NCBI RefSeq assembly: GCF_000819765.1
Contig: NZ_CDBT01000017.1
Span: forward strand, 764 to 62,079
DNA: 61,316 bases
Source of the DNA: Aeromonas bivalvium
GTDB taxonomy: Bacteria > Pseudomonadota > Gammaproteobacteria > Enterobacterales > Aeromonadaceae
Direction: 5' to 3'
Shown: in pieces, positions 1 to 7,820 of the stretch
Position numbering within the stretch: position 1 is the stretch's first letter
Layout of the letters: the number at the start of each line of letters is the position of its first letter
Notes under the pieces: generated by a model
Seen by the model: only the letters and a program-made list of their open reading frames with translations
Databases searched by the model: none
Told to the model about the DNA's origin: nothing
Translations under genes and position numbers: made by a program

Positions 1-557
1 CCGATGGCCGGGTGGCCCTCTGGCTGCCGGTGAACGGCGTGGCGGATCCCGCCGCCCTGGCGGCCCTGGCCGAGGGGCGAGAGGGGGTGTTCTGGCAGGA
101 TCAGCGCAGCCAGTGGAGCCAGCTGTTCGCCCACTATCGCCTCACCCTGGCCGAGCTGCTGGCCCTGGCCGTCGCCCTGGTGGGCGGCCTGCTCTGGTAC
201 CGGCTCGGCTGGCGCAAGGGGGGGCGGATCCTGCTGGTCAATGGCCTGGCGCTCGGGGCCGGTCTGGCCCTGCTCGCCGCCTTCGACCAGCCTCTCACCC
301 TGTTCGGGGTGCTGGCCCTCGCCCTGATCTTTGGCATCGGCATCGACTATGGGCTCTTCTTCGCCCACAGCGGCGCCGATCCCCGGCGTCAGCGGGCGAC
401 CCTGCTGGCGGTCCTGCTGGCGAACCTGACCACCCAGCTGGCGTTCGGTTTGCTGGCCCTGAGTCACACCCCGGCCATCGCGGGCTTCGGCCTGGTGTTG
501 AGCGGGGGTATCTTTACCGCCTTCCTGCTGTCGCCCCTGGTGTTGGAGAAATCATGA
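1..557 (+). CDS. MMPL/RND-superfamily exporter, C-terminal part (aryl polyene cluster)
   Basis: The reading frame is open from the left edge, so this is the 3' end of a gene beginning outside the window. The last 184 codons hold about five hydrophobic segments and a GIGIDYG motif in a membrane helix, typical of the C-terminal membrane half of MMPL/RND transporters. Such an exporter sits in aryl polyene (APE) clusters just before the lipoprotein and ketosynthase genes and is thought to help move the polyene lipid to the outer membrane (inference from context). The stop overlaps the next gene's ATG (ATGA). An internal GTG at 12 is not a credible start because it would remove most of the family. 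Confidence 0.8.
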   Translation, partial: DGRVALWLPVNGVADPAALAALAEGREGVFWQDQRSQWSQLFAHYRLTLAELLALAVALVGGLLWYRLGWRKGGRILLVNGLALGAGLALLAAFDQPLTLFGVLALALIFGIGIDYGLFFAHSGADPRRQRATLLAVLLANLTTQLAFGLLALSHTPAIAGFGLVLSGGIFTAFLLSPLVLEKS

Positions 558-1129
558 GAATTGCGATGCTGTTTGGTCTGCTGCTGCTCACGGCCTGTGC
601 CGATCGGTCAGGCGCCGGGGCGCCGGACAACCGCGCCCTGCTGACCCCGACCGTCAGCCTGGTGCTGCCCGCTCCCCTGCGGGATCAGCCCCTCTATCGC
701 CAGCAGCTGCTCAGTGCCCGGACCCGGGGCGGCGAGCATCAGCTGCTGACGGTGCTGGAGGCAGACGGTCGCCAGCTCACCCTGGTGGGGCTGACCCCGA
801 GCGGGATCCGGCTGTTTCGGCTGAGCTATGACGGCGAGGCGATCCGCAGCGAGCAGCTCTCCAGCCTGCTGGGGGGCACGGCGCTGCCGCCGGTGGCCCA
901 GGTGCTGGCCGACGTCATGCTCGGCTACTGGCCCCTCTCGGCCTGGCAGCCCAGGCTGCCCAGGGGCTGGCGTCTGGAGGACGAGGGCATGGTGCGTCGC
1001 CTGCGGGATCCTGCGGGTACCCTGGTGAGCGAGATCCACTACCGGGAGATAGGCGGGGAGCGGGAGCCGGTGCGCCTGGTGCAGCACGCCTTCGATTACG
1101 AGCTGCAGATGGAGAAACTGGCCCCATGA
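554..1129 (+). CDS. DUF3261-type lipoprotein of the aryl polyene cluster
   Basis: This 191-residue protein starts MRIAMLFGLLLLTACAD, a lipoprotein signal with lipobox LTAC and Cys15. The rest is soluble with no catalytic motif I recognise. Its size and its place between the MMPL exporter and the ketosynthase match the DUF3261 lipoprotein of APE clusters, which probably assists outer-membrane delivery of the pigment. The ATG overlaps the exporter stop and its own TGA overlaps the next ATG (ATGA at 1126), so translation is probably coupled along the operon. I chose 554 because the same frame upstream lies inside the exporter gene and the signal peptide begins exactly here. Confidence 0.75.
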   Translation: MRIAMLFGLLLLTACADRSGAGAPDNRALLTPTVSLVLPAPLRDQPLYRQQLLSARTRGGEHQLLTVLEADGRQLTLVGLTPSGIRLFRLSYDGEAIRSEQLSSLLGGTALPPVAQVLADVMLGYWPLSAWQPRLPRGWRLEDEGMVRRLRDPAGTLVSEIHYREIGGEREPVRLVQHAFDYELQMEKLAP

Positions 1130-2361
1130 ACACTGTGATGACTCGCGTCTCTCCCTGCTTCATTGCGGATTACGGCCTGATCTGCGCCCTGGGAGAGGGG
1201 AAGACGGCGGTCGCTGCGGCCCTGAGCCGCTGGCAGGAGAGCGGCATAAGCCCCCTGGACGGCGAGCGCCAGCCACTGAGCGACGGCAGGTTGACCCCGG
1301 TCGGCCGGGTGAAAGGGGCTCTGCCGTCCGTGCCACAGGCGCTGTCGGCCTACGACTCGCGCAACAACCGCCTGCTGCTGGCGGCCCTGGCCCAGATCCG
1401 GCCCGGGCTGGATGCGCTCATGGCCCGGCTGGCTCCGGATCGCATCGCCATCGTGCTCGGCACCAGCACCTCGGGGATCGCCGAGGCGGAGCGGGCGGTC
1501 GCCGCCTGGCAGGGGGGGGAGGGGATCCCGGCCGGGTTTGACTATCGCCAGCAGGAGCTGGGCTCCCCGAGCGATTTTCTCGCCCGCCACCTGGCCCTGA
1601 CCGGCCCGGCCTATACCCTCTCCACCGCCTGCTCCTCCAGCGCCCGCGCCTTTATCAGCGGCCAGCGGCTGCTGGCGGCCGGGCTGGCGGATGCCGTCAT
1701 CGTCGGTGGCGTCGACAGCCTGTGCGGCCTGACCCTCAACGGCTTCGACAGCCTGGAGTCCCTCAGCCTCAGCCGCTGCCGTCCCTTCGGGGCCGAGCGG
1801 TGCGGCATCAACATAGGGGAGGGGGCCGCCCTCTTCCTGCTGACCCGGGAGCGGGCCGGGCTCGCCCTGCTGGGGGCGGGCGAGTCTTCCGACGCCTGGC
1901 ATGTCTCGGCACCCCACCCAGAGGGGCTGGGAGCCGAGGCGGCCATGCGCATGGCGCTGCGCCAGGGGGGAGTGACGCCGGGCGAGCTGGATTACATCAA
2001 TCTCCACGGCACCGCGACCCGGCTCAACGACGAGATGGAGAGCCTGGCCCTCGCCCGGCTGTTCGGGGCGGCGCAGAGCGCGCCCGCCAGCTCCAGCAAG
2101 ATGCTGACCGGCCATACCCTGGGGGCGGCCGGTGCCATAGAGGCGGCGATCTGCTGCCTGTTGCTCGCCCGGGAGATGGCGCCGCCCCGTCAGGGGGAGG
2201 CCCAGGATCCCGCCCTGGCCCCCATCCGGCTGGCCCGGGGGGAGGCGCCGGCAAGGCCGCTGGCCCGGGTGCTGTCCAACTCCTTTGCCTTCGGTGGCAA
2301 CAATGTCAGCCTGCTGCTGGGACGGGTCCCGGCGCGAGAAAAGGGAGCCTCCCATGAATGA
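1126..2361 (+). CDS. apeO: beta-ketoacyl-ACP synthase of aryl polyene synthesis (ApeO-like)
   Basis: A 411-residue thiolase-fold ketosynthase of the FabF type. The Cys-His-His triad is visible: Cys169 in TACSSS, His294 in NLHGTAT and His330 in KMLTGHTLGAAGA. In the APE type II polyketide pathway such enzymes elongate an aryl-primed polyene chain on an ACP in the cytoplasm. The gene order ketosynthase, dehydratase, ketoreductase, ketosynthase matches apeO-P-Q-R of described clusters, which is the main reason for the symbol. Because APE clusters carry several ketosynthases, individual names from order alone are less certain than the enzyme class. The last 8 bases overlap the dehydratase gene. 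Confidence 0.82.
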   Translation: MNTVMTRVSPCFIADYGLICALGEGKTAVAAALSRWQESGISPLDGERQPLSDGRLTPVGRVKGALPSVPQALSAYDSRNNRLLLAALAQIRPGLDALMARLAPDRIAIVLGTSTSGIAEAERAVAAWQGGEGIPAGFDYRQQELGSPSDFLARHLALTGPAYTLSTACSSSARAFISGQRLLAAGLADAVIVGGVDSLCGLTLNGFDSLESLSLSRCRPFGAERCGINIGEGAALFLLTRERAGLALLGAGESSDAWHVSAPHPEGLGAEAAMRMALRQGGVTPGELDYINLHGTATRLNDEMESLALARLFGAAQSAPASSSKMLTGHTLGAAGAIEAAICCLLLAREMAPPRQGEAQDPALAPIRLARGEAPARPLARVLSNSFAFGGNNVSLLLGRVPAREKGASHE

Positions 2362-2815
2362 GATAGCCATCGACGCGCTCTTGCCCCATCAGGCCCCCAT
2401 GCTGCTGCTGGATCGCCTGCTGGATTATCAGGGGGCCCGGGTCTGCTGCGAGACCCGGGTGGGGGAGCGTCACGCCCTGCTTCTCGATGCCGATGGCGCC
2501 CTGCCGGGCTGGGTCGGCATCGAGCTGATGGCCCAGACCATCGCCGCCTGGGCCGGGATGCGGGGACGGGAGCGGGGGGAGCCGGTGCGCATCGGCATGC
2601 TGCTTGGCAGCCGCCAGTATCGCAGCCGGGTAGCCGCCTTCGCCCCTGGGGATCGCCTGACGATCGAGGCCGAATGCCTGCTGGAAGATGGTGCCATGGC
2701 CAGCTTCGAGTGCCGGATCCTGCGCGAGGGGCAACCGTGTGCCGAGGCCAGGCTCAGTACCTATCTCCCCGCCGAGGGAGAGCTGGCTCAGCTGCTGGCG
2801 CCGTCATCGCCATGA
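2354..2815 (+). CDS. apeP: 3-hydroxyacyl-ACP dehydratase, hotdog fold (ApeP-like)
   Basis: A 153-residue hotdog-fold protein starting MNEIAIDALLPHQAPMLLLD; the LLPHQAPMLLLDR segment is typical of FabZ/FabA-related dehydratases. The segment GWVGIELMAQTIAAWAG is the hotdog central helix, with Glu in the usual catalytic position. In the APE pathway it would dehydrate the 3-hydroxyacyl-ACP made by the ketoreductase, giving the conjugated double bond. The ATG at 2354 follows a GGGAG ribosome site and overlaps the ketosynthase stop. Ketoreductase translation starts 55 bases after its stop, the widest gap so far in the operon. Confidence 0.78.
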   Translation: MNEIAIDALLPHQAPMLLLDRLLDYQGARVCCETRVGERHALLLDADGALPGWVGIELMAQTIAAWAGMRGRERGEPVRIGMLLGSRQYRSRVAAFAPGDRLTIEAECLLEDGAMASFECRILREGQPCAEARLSTYLPAEGELAQLLAPSSP

Positions 2816-2870
2816 GCGCCGGACCGGCGGCAAGACCGAATTTGATGAATCTGTGAGGAAAGGATTGATG

Positions 2871-3596
2871 ATGAATTCCACCGTACTGGTGACCGGGGCC
2901 AGCAAGGGCATAGGCCGCGCCATCGCCCTGAGACTGGCCGCCGATGGCTTTCACATAGTGGTGCACTATCACGGCGATGAGACAGGTGCCCAGACGACCC
3001 TGGACGCCATAGTGGCGGCCGGGGGCCAGGGGCGGCTGATCCAGTTCGATATCTCGAACCGGGAGCAGTGCCGCAGCCGGCTCGAGTCCGATATCGAGGC
3101 CCATGGCGCCTACTACGGCGTGGTCAGCAATGCCGGCGTCATCCGCGATGGCGCCTTCCCGGCCCTGACCGACGAGGAGTGGGACGGGGTGCTGCACACC
3201 AACCTGGACGGCTTCTACAACCTGCTCAAGCCCTGCATCATGCCCATGATAGGGCTGCGCCGGGGCGGGCGCATCGTCACCTTGTCGTCGGTTTCCGGCA
3301 TCATGGGCAACCGGGGGCAGGTCAACTACAGCGCCGCCAAGGCGGGGATCATAGGGGCGAGCAAGGCCCTGGCCCTGGAGTTGGCCAAGCGCAGGATCAC
3401 GGTCAACTGTGTCGCCCCCGGCCTCATCGACACCGGCATGGTGAGCGCCGAGGTGGAGGCCGAGGCGATGAAGATGATCCCCCTCAAGCGGATGGGGCAG
3501 GCGGACGAGGTGGCGGGCCTGGTCTCCTATCTGATGTCGGACATCGCAGGCTATGTCACCCGTCAGGTGATCTCCATCAACGGGGGGCTGATATGA
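2871..3596 (+). CDS. apeQ: 3-oxoacyl-ACP reductase, SDR family (ApeQ/FabG-like)
   Basis: A 241-residue short-chain dehydrogenase. The NADP-binding glycine motif GASKGIG is near the N-terminus, and the catalytic set is Ser140, Tyr153 and Lys157 (NYSAAKAG). It resembles FabG and would reduce the 3-ketoacyl-ACP intermediate in each APE elongation cycle. Two adjacent ATGs (2868 and 2871) follow an AGGAAAGG ribosome site, so one extra Met is possible. It lies between the dehydratase and the last ketosynthase on the same strand, as in known APE clusters. A housekeeping fabG is less likely here because no acpP, fabD or fabF block surrounds it. Confidence 0.82.
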   Translation: MNSTVLVTGASKGIGRAIALRLAADGFHIVVHYHGDETGAQTTLDAIVAAGGQGRLIQFDISNREQCRSRLESDIEAHGAYYGVVSNAGVIRDGAFPALTDEEWDGVLHTNLDGFYNLLKPCIMPMIGLRRGGRIVTLSSVSGIMGNRGQVNYSAAKAGIIGASKALALELAKRRITVNCVAPGLIDTGMVSAEVEAEAMKMIPLKRMGQADEVAGLVSYLMSDIAGYVTRQVISINGGLI

Positions 3597-3648
3597 ACGC
3601 AGTCAGTCTCTTGATTCAAACGCGTCACACATGGCAGGGAGTGGGAAT

Positions 3649-4875
3649 ATGAAACGGGTCGTGGTAACCGGCATGGCCGGGGTGACCGCCTTTGGCAACG
3701 ATTGGCAGAGCGTGGGGCCCCGCCTCAAGGCGGAGCGCAACGCGGTGCGCCAGATGCCGGAGTGGGCCGTCTATGACGGTCTCAACACCCGGCTGGCGGC
3801 CCCCATTCCGGAGTTTGCGCTGCCGGCGCACTATCCCCGCAAGAAGACCCGGGCCATGGGGCGGGTCTCCGAGCTCGCGACCGTGGCGACCGAGCTGGCC
3901 CTGGCCCGGGCCGGGCTTCTCGGCCACCCCGTGCTGACCGGCGGGCGTACCGGCATCGCCTATGGCTCTTCCACCGGCAGCACGGCACCCATCAGCGCCT
4001 TTGGCGCCATGCTCAACGACAAGACCACGGCCAGCATCACGGCCACCACCTATGTGCAGATGATGCCTCACACGGCGGCGGTCAATACCGGCCTCTTCTT
4101 CGGCCTGCGGGGCCGGGTCATTCCCACCTCCAGCGCCTGCACCTCCGGCAGCCAGGGCATCGGCTATGCCTATGAGGCGATCAAGCACGGCTACCAGGAT
4201 CTCATGGTGGCGGGGGGCGCGGAGGAGCTCTGCCCGTCCGAGGCCGTGGTGTTCGACACCCTGTTTGCCACCAGCCAGATGAACGATCACCCCGAGCTGA
4301 GCCCCAGGCCCTTCGATCGGCAACGGGACGGTCTGGTGATAGGGGAGGGGGCGGGCACCCTGATCCTGGAGGAGCTGGAGCATGCCCAGGCACGGGGCGC
4401 CCCCATCATCGCCGAGCTGGTGGGCTTTGCCACCAACTGCGATGCGGCCCATGTCACCCAGCCCCAGCAAGAGACGATGCAGCTCTGCATGGCCCTGGCC
4501 CTGGCCGACGCCGGCCTGGAGGCCGGGCAGATCGATTACATCAGCGCCCACGGCACCGCCACCGAACGGGGGGACATCGCCGAGAGCCACGCCACCTCGG
4601 CCCTGTTCGGGGACAAGACCCCCATCTCCTCCCTCAAGAGCTATTTCGGTCACACCCTGGGGGCCTGCGGCGCCGTCGAGGCCTGGCTCTCCCTGGAGAT
4701 GATGGCAGAGGGCTGGTTCGCCCCCACCCTCAACCTCGGCGAGCCGGATCCCGCCTGCGCCCCCCTTGACCATATCCGCAGTGGTGGCCGGGTGCTGGAT
4801 GCCACCTACCTGATGTCCAACAATTTTGCCTTTGGCGGCATCAACACCTCGCTCATCTTCAAGCGCTGGTCATGA
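3649..4875 (+). CDS. apeR: beta-ketoacyl-ACP synthase of aryl polyene synthesis (ApeR-like)
   Basis: A 408-residue FabF-type ketosynthase, MKRVVVTGMAGVTAFGN at the start. The active-site triad is Cys164 (SSACTSGSQG), His301 (SAHGTATERGD) and His335 (SYFGHTLGACGA). It is the last gene of the APE operon and would catalyse chain elongation with the ApeO-like partner's pathway. An upstream in-frame ATG at 3631 exists, but the ATG at 3649 follows an AGGGAGTGGG ribosome site and matches the usual N-terminus of FabF proteins. A strong GC-rich hairpin follows 18 bases after the stop. Confidence 0.82.
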   Translation: MKRVVVTGMAGVTAFGNDWQSVGPRLKAERNAVRQMPEWAVYDGLNTRLAAPIPEFALPAHYPRKKTRAMGRVSELATVATELALARAGLLGHPVLTGGRTGIAYGSSTGSTAPISAFGAMLNDKTTASITATTYVQMMPHTAAVNTGLFFGLRGRVIPTSSACTSGSQGIGYAYEAIKHGYQDLMVAGGAEELCPSEAVVFDTLFATSQMNDHPELSPRPFDRQRDGLVIGEGAGTLILEELEHAQARGAPIIAELVGFATNCDAAHVTQPQQETMQLCMALALADAGLEAGQIDYISAHGTATERGDIAESHATSALFGDKTPISSLKSYFGHTLGACGAVEAWLSLEMMAEGWFAPTLNLGEPDPACAPLDHIRSGGRVLDATYLMSNNFAFGGINTSLIFKRWS

Positions 4876-4893
4876 AGGCGCGTCCCTGAATGA

Positions 4894-4918
4894 ACAGAGG
4901 CGCCAGGGGCGCCTCTGT
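4894..4918. terminator. hairpin between convergent apeR and mog
   Basis: An 11-bp perfect stem (ACAGAGGCGCC with its complement) and a 3-base loop lie between the two convergent stop codons. Neither side has a clear T-run, so it is a likely but imperfect bidirectional terminator. Confidence 0.5.
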
Positions 4919-4932
4919 CATAGGGGGGCAGG

Positions 4933-5463
4933 TTATTTCTTGGGACGAAACGGCTTGATGACGCGCTCGTCGCACTCGAGATAGGGTCCCTCCATCAGAT
5001 CGATGCAGTAGGGGATGGCGGGGAAGACCGCATCCAGACACTCGCGGATGGACTTGGGCTTGCCAGGCAGGTTGACGATGAGGGTGCTGCCCCGCAGGCC
5101 CGCGGTCTGGCGCGACAGTATGGCGGTGGGCACGAACTTGAGGGATTCGGCCCGCATCAGCTCGCCAAAGCCCGGCATCATGCGATCGCACACCGCCTCG
5201 GTGGCTTCAGGGGTGACATCCCGTCTGGCCGGCCCTGTGCCGCCCGTGGTGACGATGAGGCAGCACCCCTCCTCGTCCGCCAGCCGGGCCAGGGTCGCCT
5301 CTATCTGATCCTGCTCATCGGGGATCAGCCGGTAGACCGGCTCCCAGGGGGAGGTGAGATAGGTGCCCAGGGTCTCCATGATGGCCTTGCCGGAGAGATC
5401 CTCGTAGATGCCTGCGCTGGCTCGGTCGCTGACGGTGACGATGCCGATTCTTGCCTTGTTCAT
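4933..5463 (-). CDS. mog: molybdopterin adenylyltransferase MogA
   Basis: A 176-residue protein of the MoaB/MogA fold. MogA adenylates molybdopterin before molybdate insertion in molybdenum cofactor synthesis in the cytoplasm. The diagnostic TTGGTGPARRDVTPEAT segment and the IVNLPGKPKS segment, both ligand-binding in this family, are intact. The length is close to E. coli Mog (about 195). It stands alone, convergent with the APE operon, with no other moa or moe genes in the window. The low-GC region upstream is described separately. Confidence 0.9.
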   Translation of the reverse strand: MNKARIGIVTVSDRASAGIYEDLSGKAIMETLGTYLTSPWEPVYRLIPDEQDQIEATLARLADEEGCCLIVTTGGTGPARRDVTPEATEAVCDRMMPGFGELMRAESLKFVPTAILSRQTAGLRGSTLIVNLPGKPKSIRECLDAVFPAIPYCIDLMEGPYLECDERVIKPFRPKK

Positions 5464-5508
5464 ACGACCCCTTGTCGTGACGGTAAATAGGCAAATAAAA
5501 TAGCATAA

Positions 5509-5748
5509 TCAGATAGATGTGTTAAACGCCCTATATGACGCCTCTCTTTCGAGGCGGTCATTTTCCACAGGCGTTCCTGTGCTTGAAAATATATTTTCAG
5601 GGGATGTTTCGAGAAAGGGGAATAATGACGCGGCTATGGCCATGAAAAATGTATAAGTAATAGCGTTAGGACTTATTTGCCACCCTCCATATTCAAGGTG
5701 TTGATCCCTAATGGGGAATAGGAAGGCATCATGAAAATACGTTTTCAA
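5509..5748 (-). CDS. doubtful small ORF in AT-rich gap
   Basis: A 79-codon frame beginning MKTYFHDAFLF, without a clear ribosome site or recognisable domain. Composition is AT-rich and unlike the surrounding coding sequence. It could be a degraded gene fragment, a short orphan gene or chance. Its direction is the same as mog, which it precedes by 45 bases. I list it only because the gap has no other explanation. Confidence 0.15.
   Translation of the reverse strand: MKTYFHDAFLFPIRDQHLEYGGWQISPNAITYTFFMAIAASLFPFLETSPENIFSSTGTPVENDRLEREASYRAFNTSI
5584..5599. repeat. perfect 16-base palindrome
   Basis: TGAAAATATATTTTCA reads identically on both strands. It lies in the low-GC gap, about 120 bases upstream of mog and about 190 bases upstream of the DUF3135 promoter. 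It could be a dimeric repressor site, but no regulator can be named. Confidence 0.5.
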
Positions 5749-5777
5749 TGGGAGCCTTGCTTCCCGTCGCCGTCAAA

Positions 5778-5806
5778 TTGAACTCCCGCCCTCGCTGGCA
5801 TATATA
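5778..5806 (+). promoter_or_regulatory. sigma70-type promoter for the DUF3135 gene
   Basis: TTGAAC and TATATA are separated by exactly 17 bases. Transcription would start near 5813, at the base of a hairpin leader, 64 bases before the ATG. Confidence 0.6.
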
Positions 5807-5812
5807 ACCAGT

Positions 5813-5854
5813 AGAGGGTGCCGGGCCCGGTCGGGCACTGGCACCACACCCTCT
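5813..5854 (+). promoter_or_regulatory. structured 5' leader of the DUF3135 gene
   Basis: AGAGGGTG (5813-5820) can pair with CACCCTCT (5847-5854). An alternative pairing GTGCC/GGCAC (5818-5822 with 5840-5844) shares bases with the first stem, so the two cannot both form. A further small CTCTC/GAGAG hairpin (5851-5865) ends just before the ribosome site. Function unknown. Confidence 0.35.
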
Positions 5855-5876
5855 CATCTCGAGAGTGGAGGGAACC

Positions 5877-6218
5877 ATGGAATTACCCGACTTCGATACC
5901 CTGAAACGACTCGCCGCCAGCGAGCCGCAATTGCTGGAAACCCTGCTCTATGAACAGATAGAGGCGGTCATCGCCAGCGCAGGCCCGGATCAGCAGCGCA
6001 GGTTGCGAGGGTTGCAGTTTCAGGTCGATTGCCAGCGCCGCCTGGCCAAGAACCCCATCGACAGCTGCATTCGCATCGTCAACATGATGCAGGAGACCTT
6101 CTTCCTGATGCATTGCGAGATGAACCGGCTCTGCTCCCTCTCCGCCGAGGATGAGCCGCCTCCTCCGATCCGGCGAAATAACAATGTGGTGTCGCTGCAA
6201 GATCGTCTCCCCAAATAA
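5877..6218 (+). CDS. DUF3135-type small cytoplasmic protein
   Basis: A 113-residue protein without signal peptide or membrane segment, starting MELPDFDTLKRLA. The central part (QVDCQRRLAKNPIDSCIRI) and the following MMQETFFLMHCEMN match my memory of the DUF3135 family, whose function is unknown. The ATG at 5877 has a GGAGGGA ribosome site 4 bases upstream; a GTG at 5865 would lie within that site. The gene is monocistronic, with its own promoter and a hairpin overlapping its stop codon. Confidence 0.65.
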   Translation: MELPDFDTLKRLAASEPQLLETLLYEQIEAVIASAGPDQQRRLRGLQFQVDCQRRLAKNPIDSCIRIVNMMQETFFLMHCEMNRLCSLSAEDEPPPPIRRNNNVVSLQDRLPK

Positions 6219-6248
6219 GGGCAGAGGGTAGCGGGCCAGGGCCCTTAT
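6215..6248 (+). terminator. hairpin at the end of the DUF3135 gene
   Basis: ATAAGGGC, overlapping the stop codon, pairs with GCCCTTAT 18 bases later. There is no T-run, so termination is only probable. Confidence 0.4.
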
Positions 6249-6465
6249 CCGTCGCCGGGGGCGATGATCCTTTCATCTTTTCCGTTTGGCGCCATATCGA
6301 GGGGCGCCTTCGCTGCGCTGGCGGCCAGAGGCGCTCGCTGGACGAGTTATCTGCCAACATCTTGATCTTCTCACCTGTTTCCCCCGCTCTTCCCGGATGA
6401 ATGGTCTGCCGGGTTTGGTTAAGATAACGGCTTTCATGCCATGTCTCGAAGGGAAGATGAGAAGT

Positions 6466-7269
6466 ATGAGCCCAAGCAGGGAGCTGTCCCGGGAACAGCA
6501 GACGGACGTCACCCGTATCGTCGTCAAGACGGGGCAGATGCTGGCCCAGTTCGGTGCCGAGAGCCGTCTTATCGAGCAGACCACGACGCGGCTCGGCCTG
6601 GCACTGGGGCTGGAGAGCGTCGAGATGGCCATCTCCTCGAGCGCCATCGTCCTGACCAGCCTCTATCGGGGGCACTGCGTCACCACCACTCGCCGGGTCC
6701 GCGAACACGGCATCAACATGCAGGTGGTGTGCGAGATCCAGCGTCTGTGCATCATGGCGGAGAAGCAACTGATCGAGGCGCGGGAGGTTCGGCATCGCCT
6801 CGATGCCATCAAGCCGTTCCACTACCACCCCTGGCTGGTGGTGCCCATGGTGGGCCTCTCCTGCGGTGCCTTCAGCCTGCTGTTTGGCGGCGACTGGCCC
6901 ATCTTCCTGGTGACCTTCCTCGCCAGCGCCTGCGCCATGCGGGTACGTCAGCTGATGGCGCGCCACCATCACAGCCCCCTCATCAACTTTGCCGTGACCG
7001 GCTTCATCGCCACTCTGCTCGCCTCCAGCGCCACCTTCTTCGGCTGGGGTCAGCAACCCTATCTCGCCATGGCGGCCAGCGTGTTGCTGCTGGTGCCCGG
7101 CTTCCCCCTCATCAATGCCGTCTCCGACATGGTGAAGGGCTACTTCAACATGGGGCTGGCCCGCTGGGGGACGGCGAGCCTGCTCACCATCAGCGCCGCC
7201 ATCGGCATCATTCTGGCGATGTCCATCGCCGAGGTCTGGGGAGGCAAGGTATGGTGGAGGCTGATATGA
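6466..7269 (+). CDS. yjjP: threonine/serine exporter family protein, YjjP-type subunit
   Basis: A 267-residue protein of the ThrE N-terminal (DUF1212) family. The soluble N-terminal part contains LAQFGAESRLIEQTTTRLG, typical of the family, and four or five membrane helices follow from about residue 125. In E. coli YjjP and YjjB together form an exporter (succinate and/or amino acid export has been proposed). The partner gene follows 70 bases downstream on the same strand. The ATG at 6466 has a GGGAAGATGAG leader and gives the family length (E. coli 256); an upstream in-frame start would add 60 residues unlike the family. Confidence 0.82.
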   Translation: MSPSRELSREQQTDVTRIVVKTGQMLAQFGAESRLIEQTTTRLGLALGLESVEMAISSSAIVLTSLYRGHCVTTTRRVREHGINMQVVCEIQRLCIMAEKQLIEAREVRHRLDAIKPFHYHPWLVVPMVGLSCGAFSLLFGGDWPIFLVTFLASACAMRVRQLMARHHHSPLINFAVTGFIATLLASSATFFGWGQQPYLAMAASVLLLVPGFPLINAVSDMVKGYFNMGLARWGTASLLTISAAIGIILAMSIAEVWGGKVWWRLI

Positions 7270-7339
7270 ACCTGGGTCAGTGCCCCATGAGGTGCTTGCC
7301 TGCCCGGTCGGCTGTCGCGGGCGAGGGGAGGGGGAGGCC

Positions 7340-7807
7340 ATGATGGAGCTGTTCTGGCTGCTGGCCAGGGATGCCTTCTGGTCGGCCATTCCGGCCGTCG
7401 GTTTTGCCATGCTGTTCAATGTGCCGCCGCGCATGCTGAAATATTGCGCCATGGGGGGGGCCCTGGCCCACAGCCTGCGCACCCTGCTGATCCACCAGGG
7501 GGTGCCCATCGAATGGGCCACCCTGGCGGCATCCACCATGGTGGGTTTCGTGTGTGTCTATTGGTCGCGGCGGCTGCTGGCGCCACGGCCCGTGTTCAGC
7601 GTGGCGTCCATCATCCCCATGATCCCCGGCGGCTATGCGTTCAAGGCGATGATCGCCATCGTCGAGCTCAACATTCATGGCGTGACCATGACACTTATCG
7701 AGAGCGCGCTGGAAAATGGACTCAAGGCGCTCTTCATCGTCGGCGCCCTGAGCTTCGGGCTGGCGATACCCTCCCTGGTCGTGTACCGTAACCGCCCCAT
7801 TGTGTGA
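7340..7807 (+). CDS. yjjB: threonine/serine exporter family protein, YjjB-type subunit
   Basis: A 155-residue integral membrane protein of the ThrE_2 (DUF3815) family with about four or five helices and the motif SIIPMIPGGYAFKAM, typical of YjjB. It is almost the length of E. coli YjjB (157) and should work with the YjjP-type protein just upstream. The ATG at 7340, with a GGGGGAGG ribosome site, gives MMELFW; an in-frame upstream start would add a non-homologous tail. folA starts 13 bases after its stop, so the three genes may share a transcript. Confidence 0.82.
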   Translation: MMELFWLLARDAFWSAIPAVGFAMLFNVPPRMLKYCAMGGALAHSLRTLLIHQGVPIEWATLAASTMVGFVCVYWSRRLLAPRPVFSVASIIPMIPGGYAFKAMIAIVELNIHGVTMTLIESALENGLKALFIVGALSFGLAIPSLVVYRNRPIV

Positions 7808-7820
7808 GAGACGCTGCGAG

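Larger units (their letters stand above)
5464..5876. other. 413-base low-GC gap between mog and the DUF3135 gene
   Basis: This stretch is visibly richer in A+T than its neighbours, mainly 5480-5760. It contains a GCCTC/GAGGC hairpin near 5540-5556, a perfect 16-base palindrome at 5584-5599, and a sigma70-type promoter at 5778-5806. The only long open frame (5509-5748, minus, 79 codons) encodes a protein I do not recognise. No RNA gene is recognised here. Confidence 0.6.

Noticed and set aside
2812-2856. 14-codon frame between apeP and apeQ
   Set aside because: It overlaps the apeP stop by ATGA, but its size and lack of conserved features make it unsupported; the apeQ ribosome site lies at its end.
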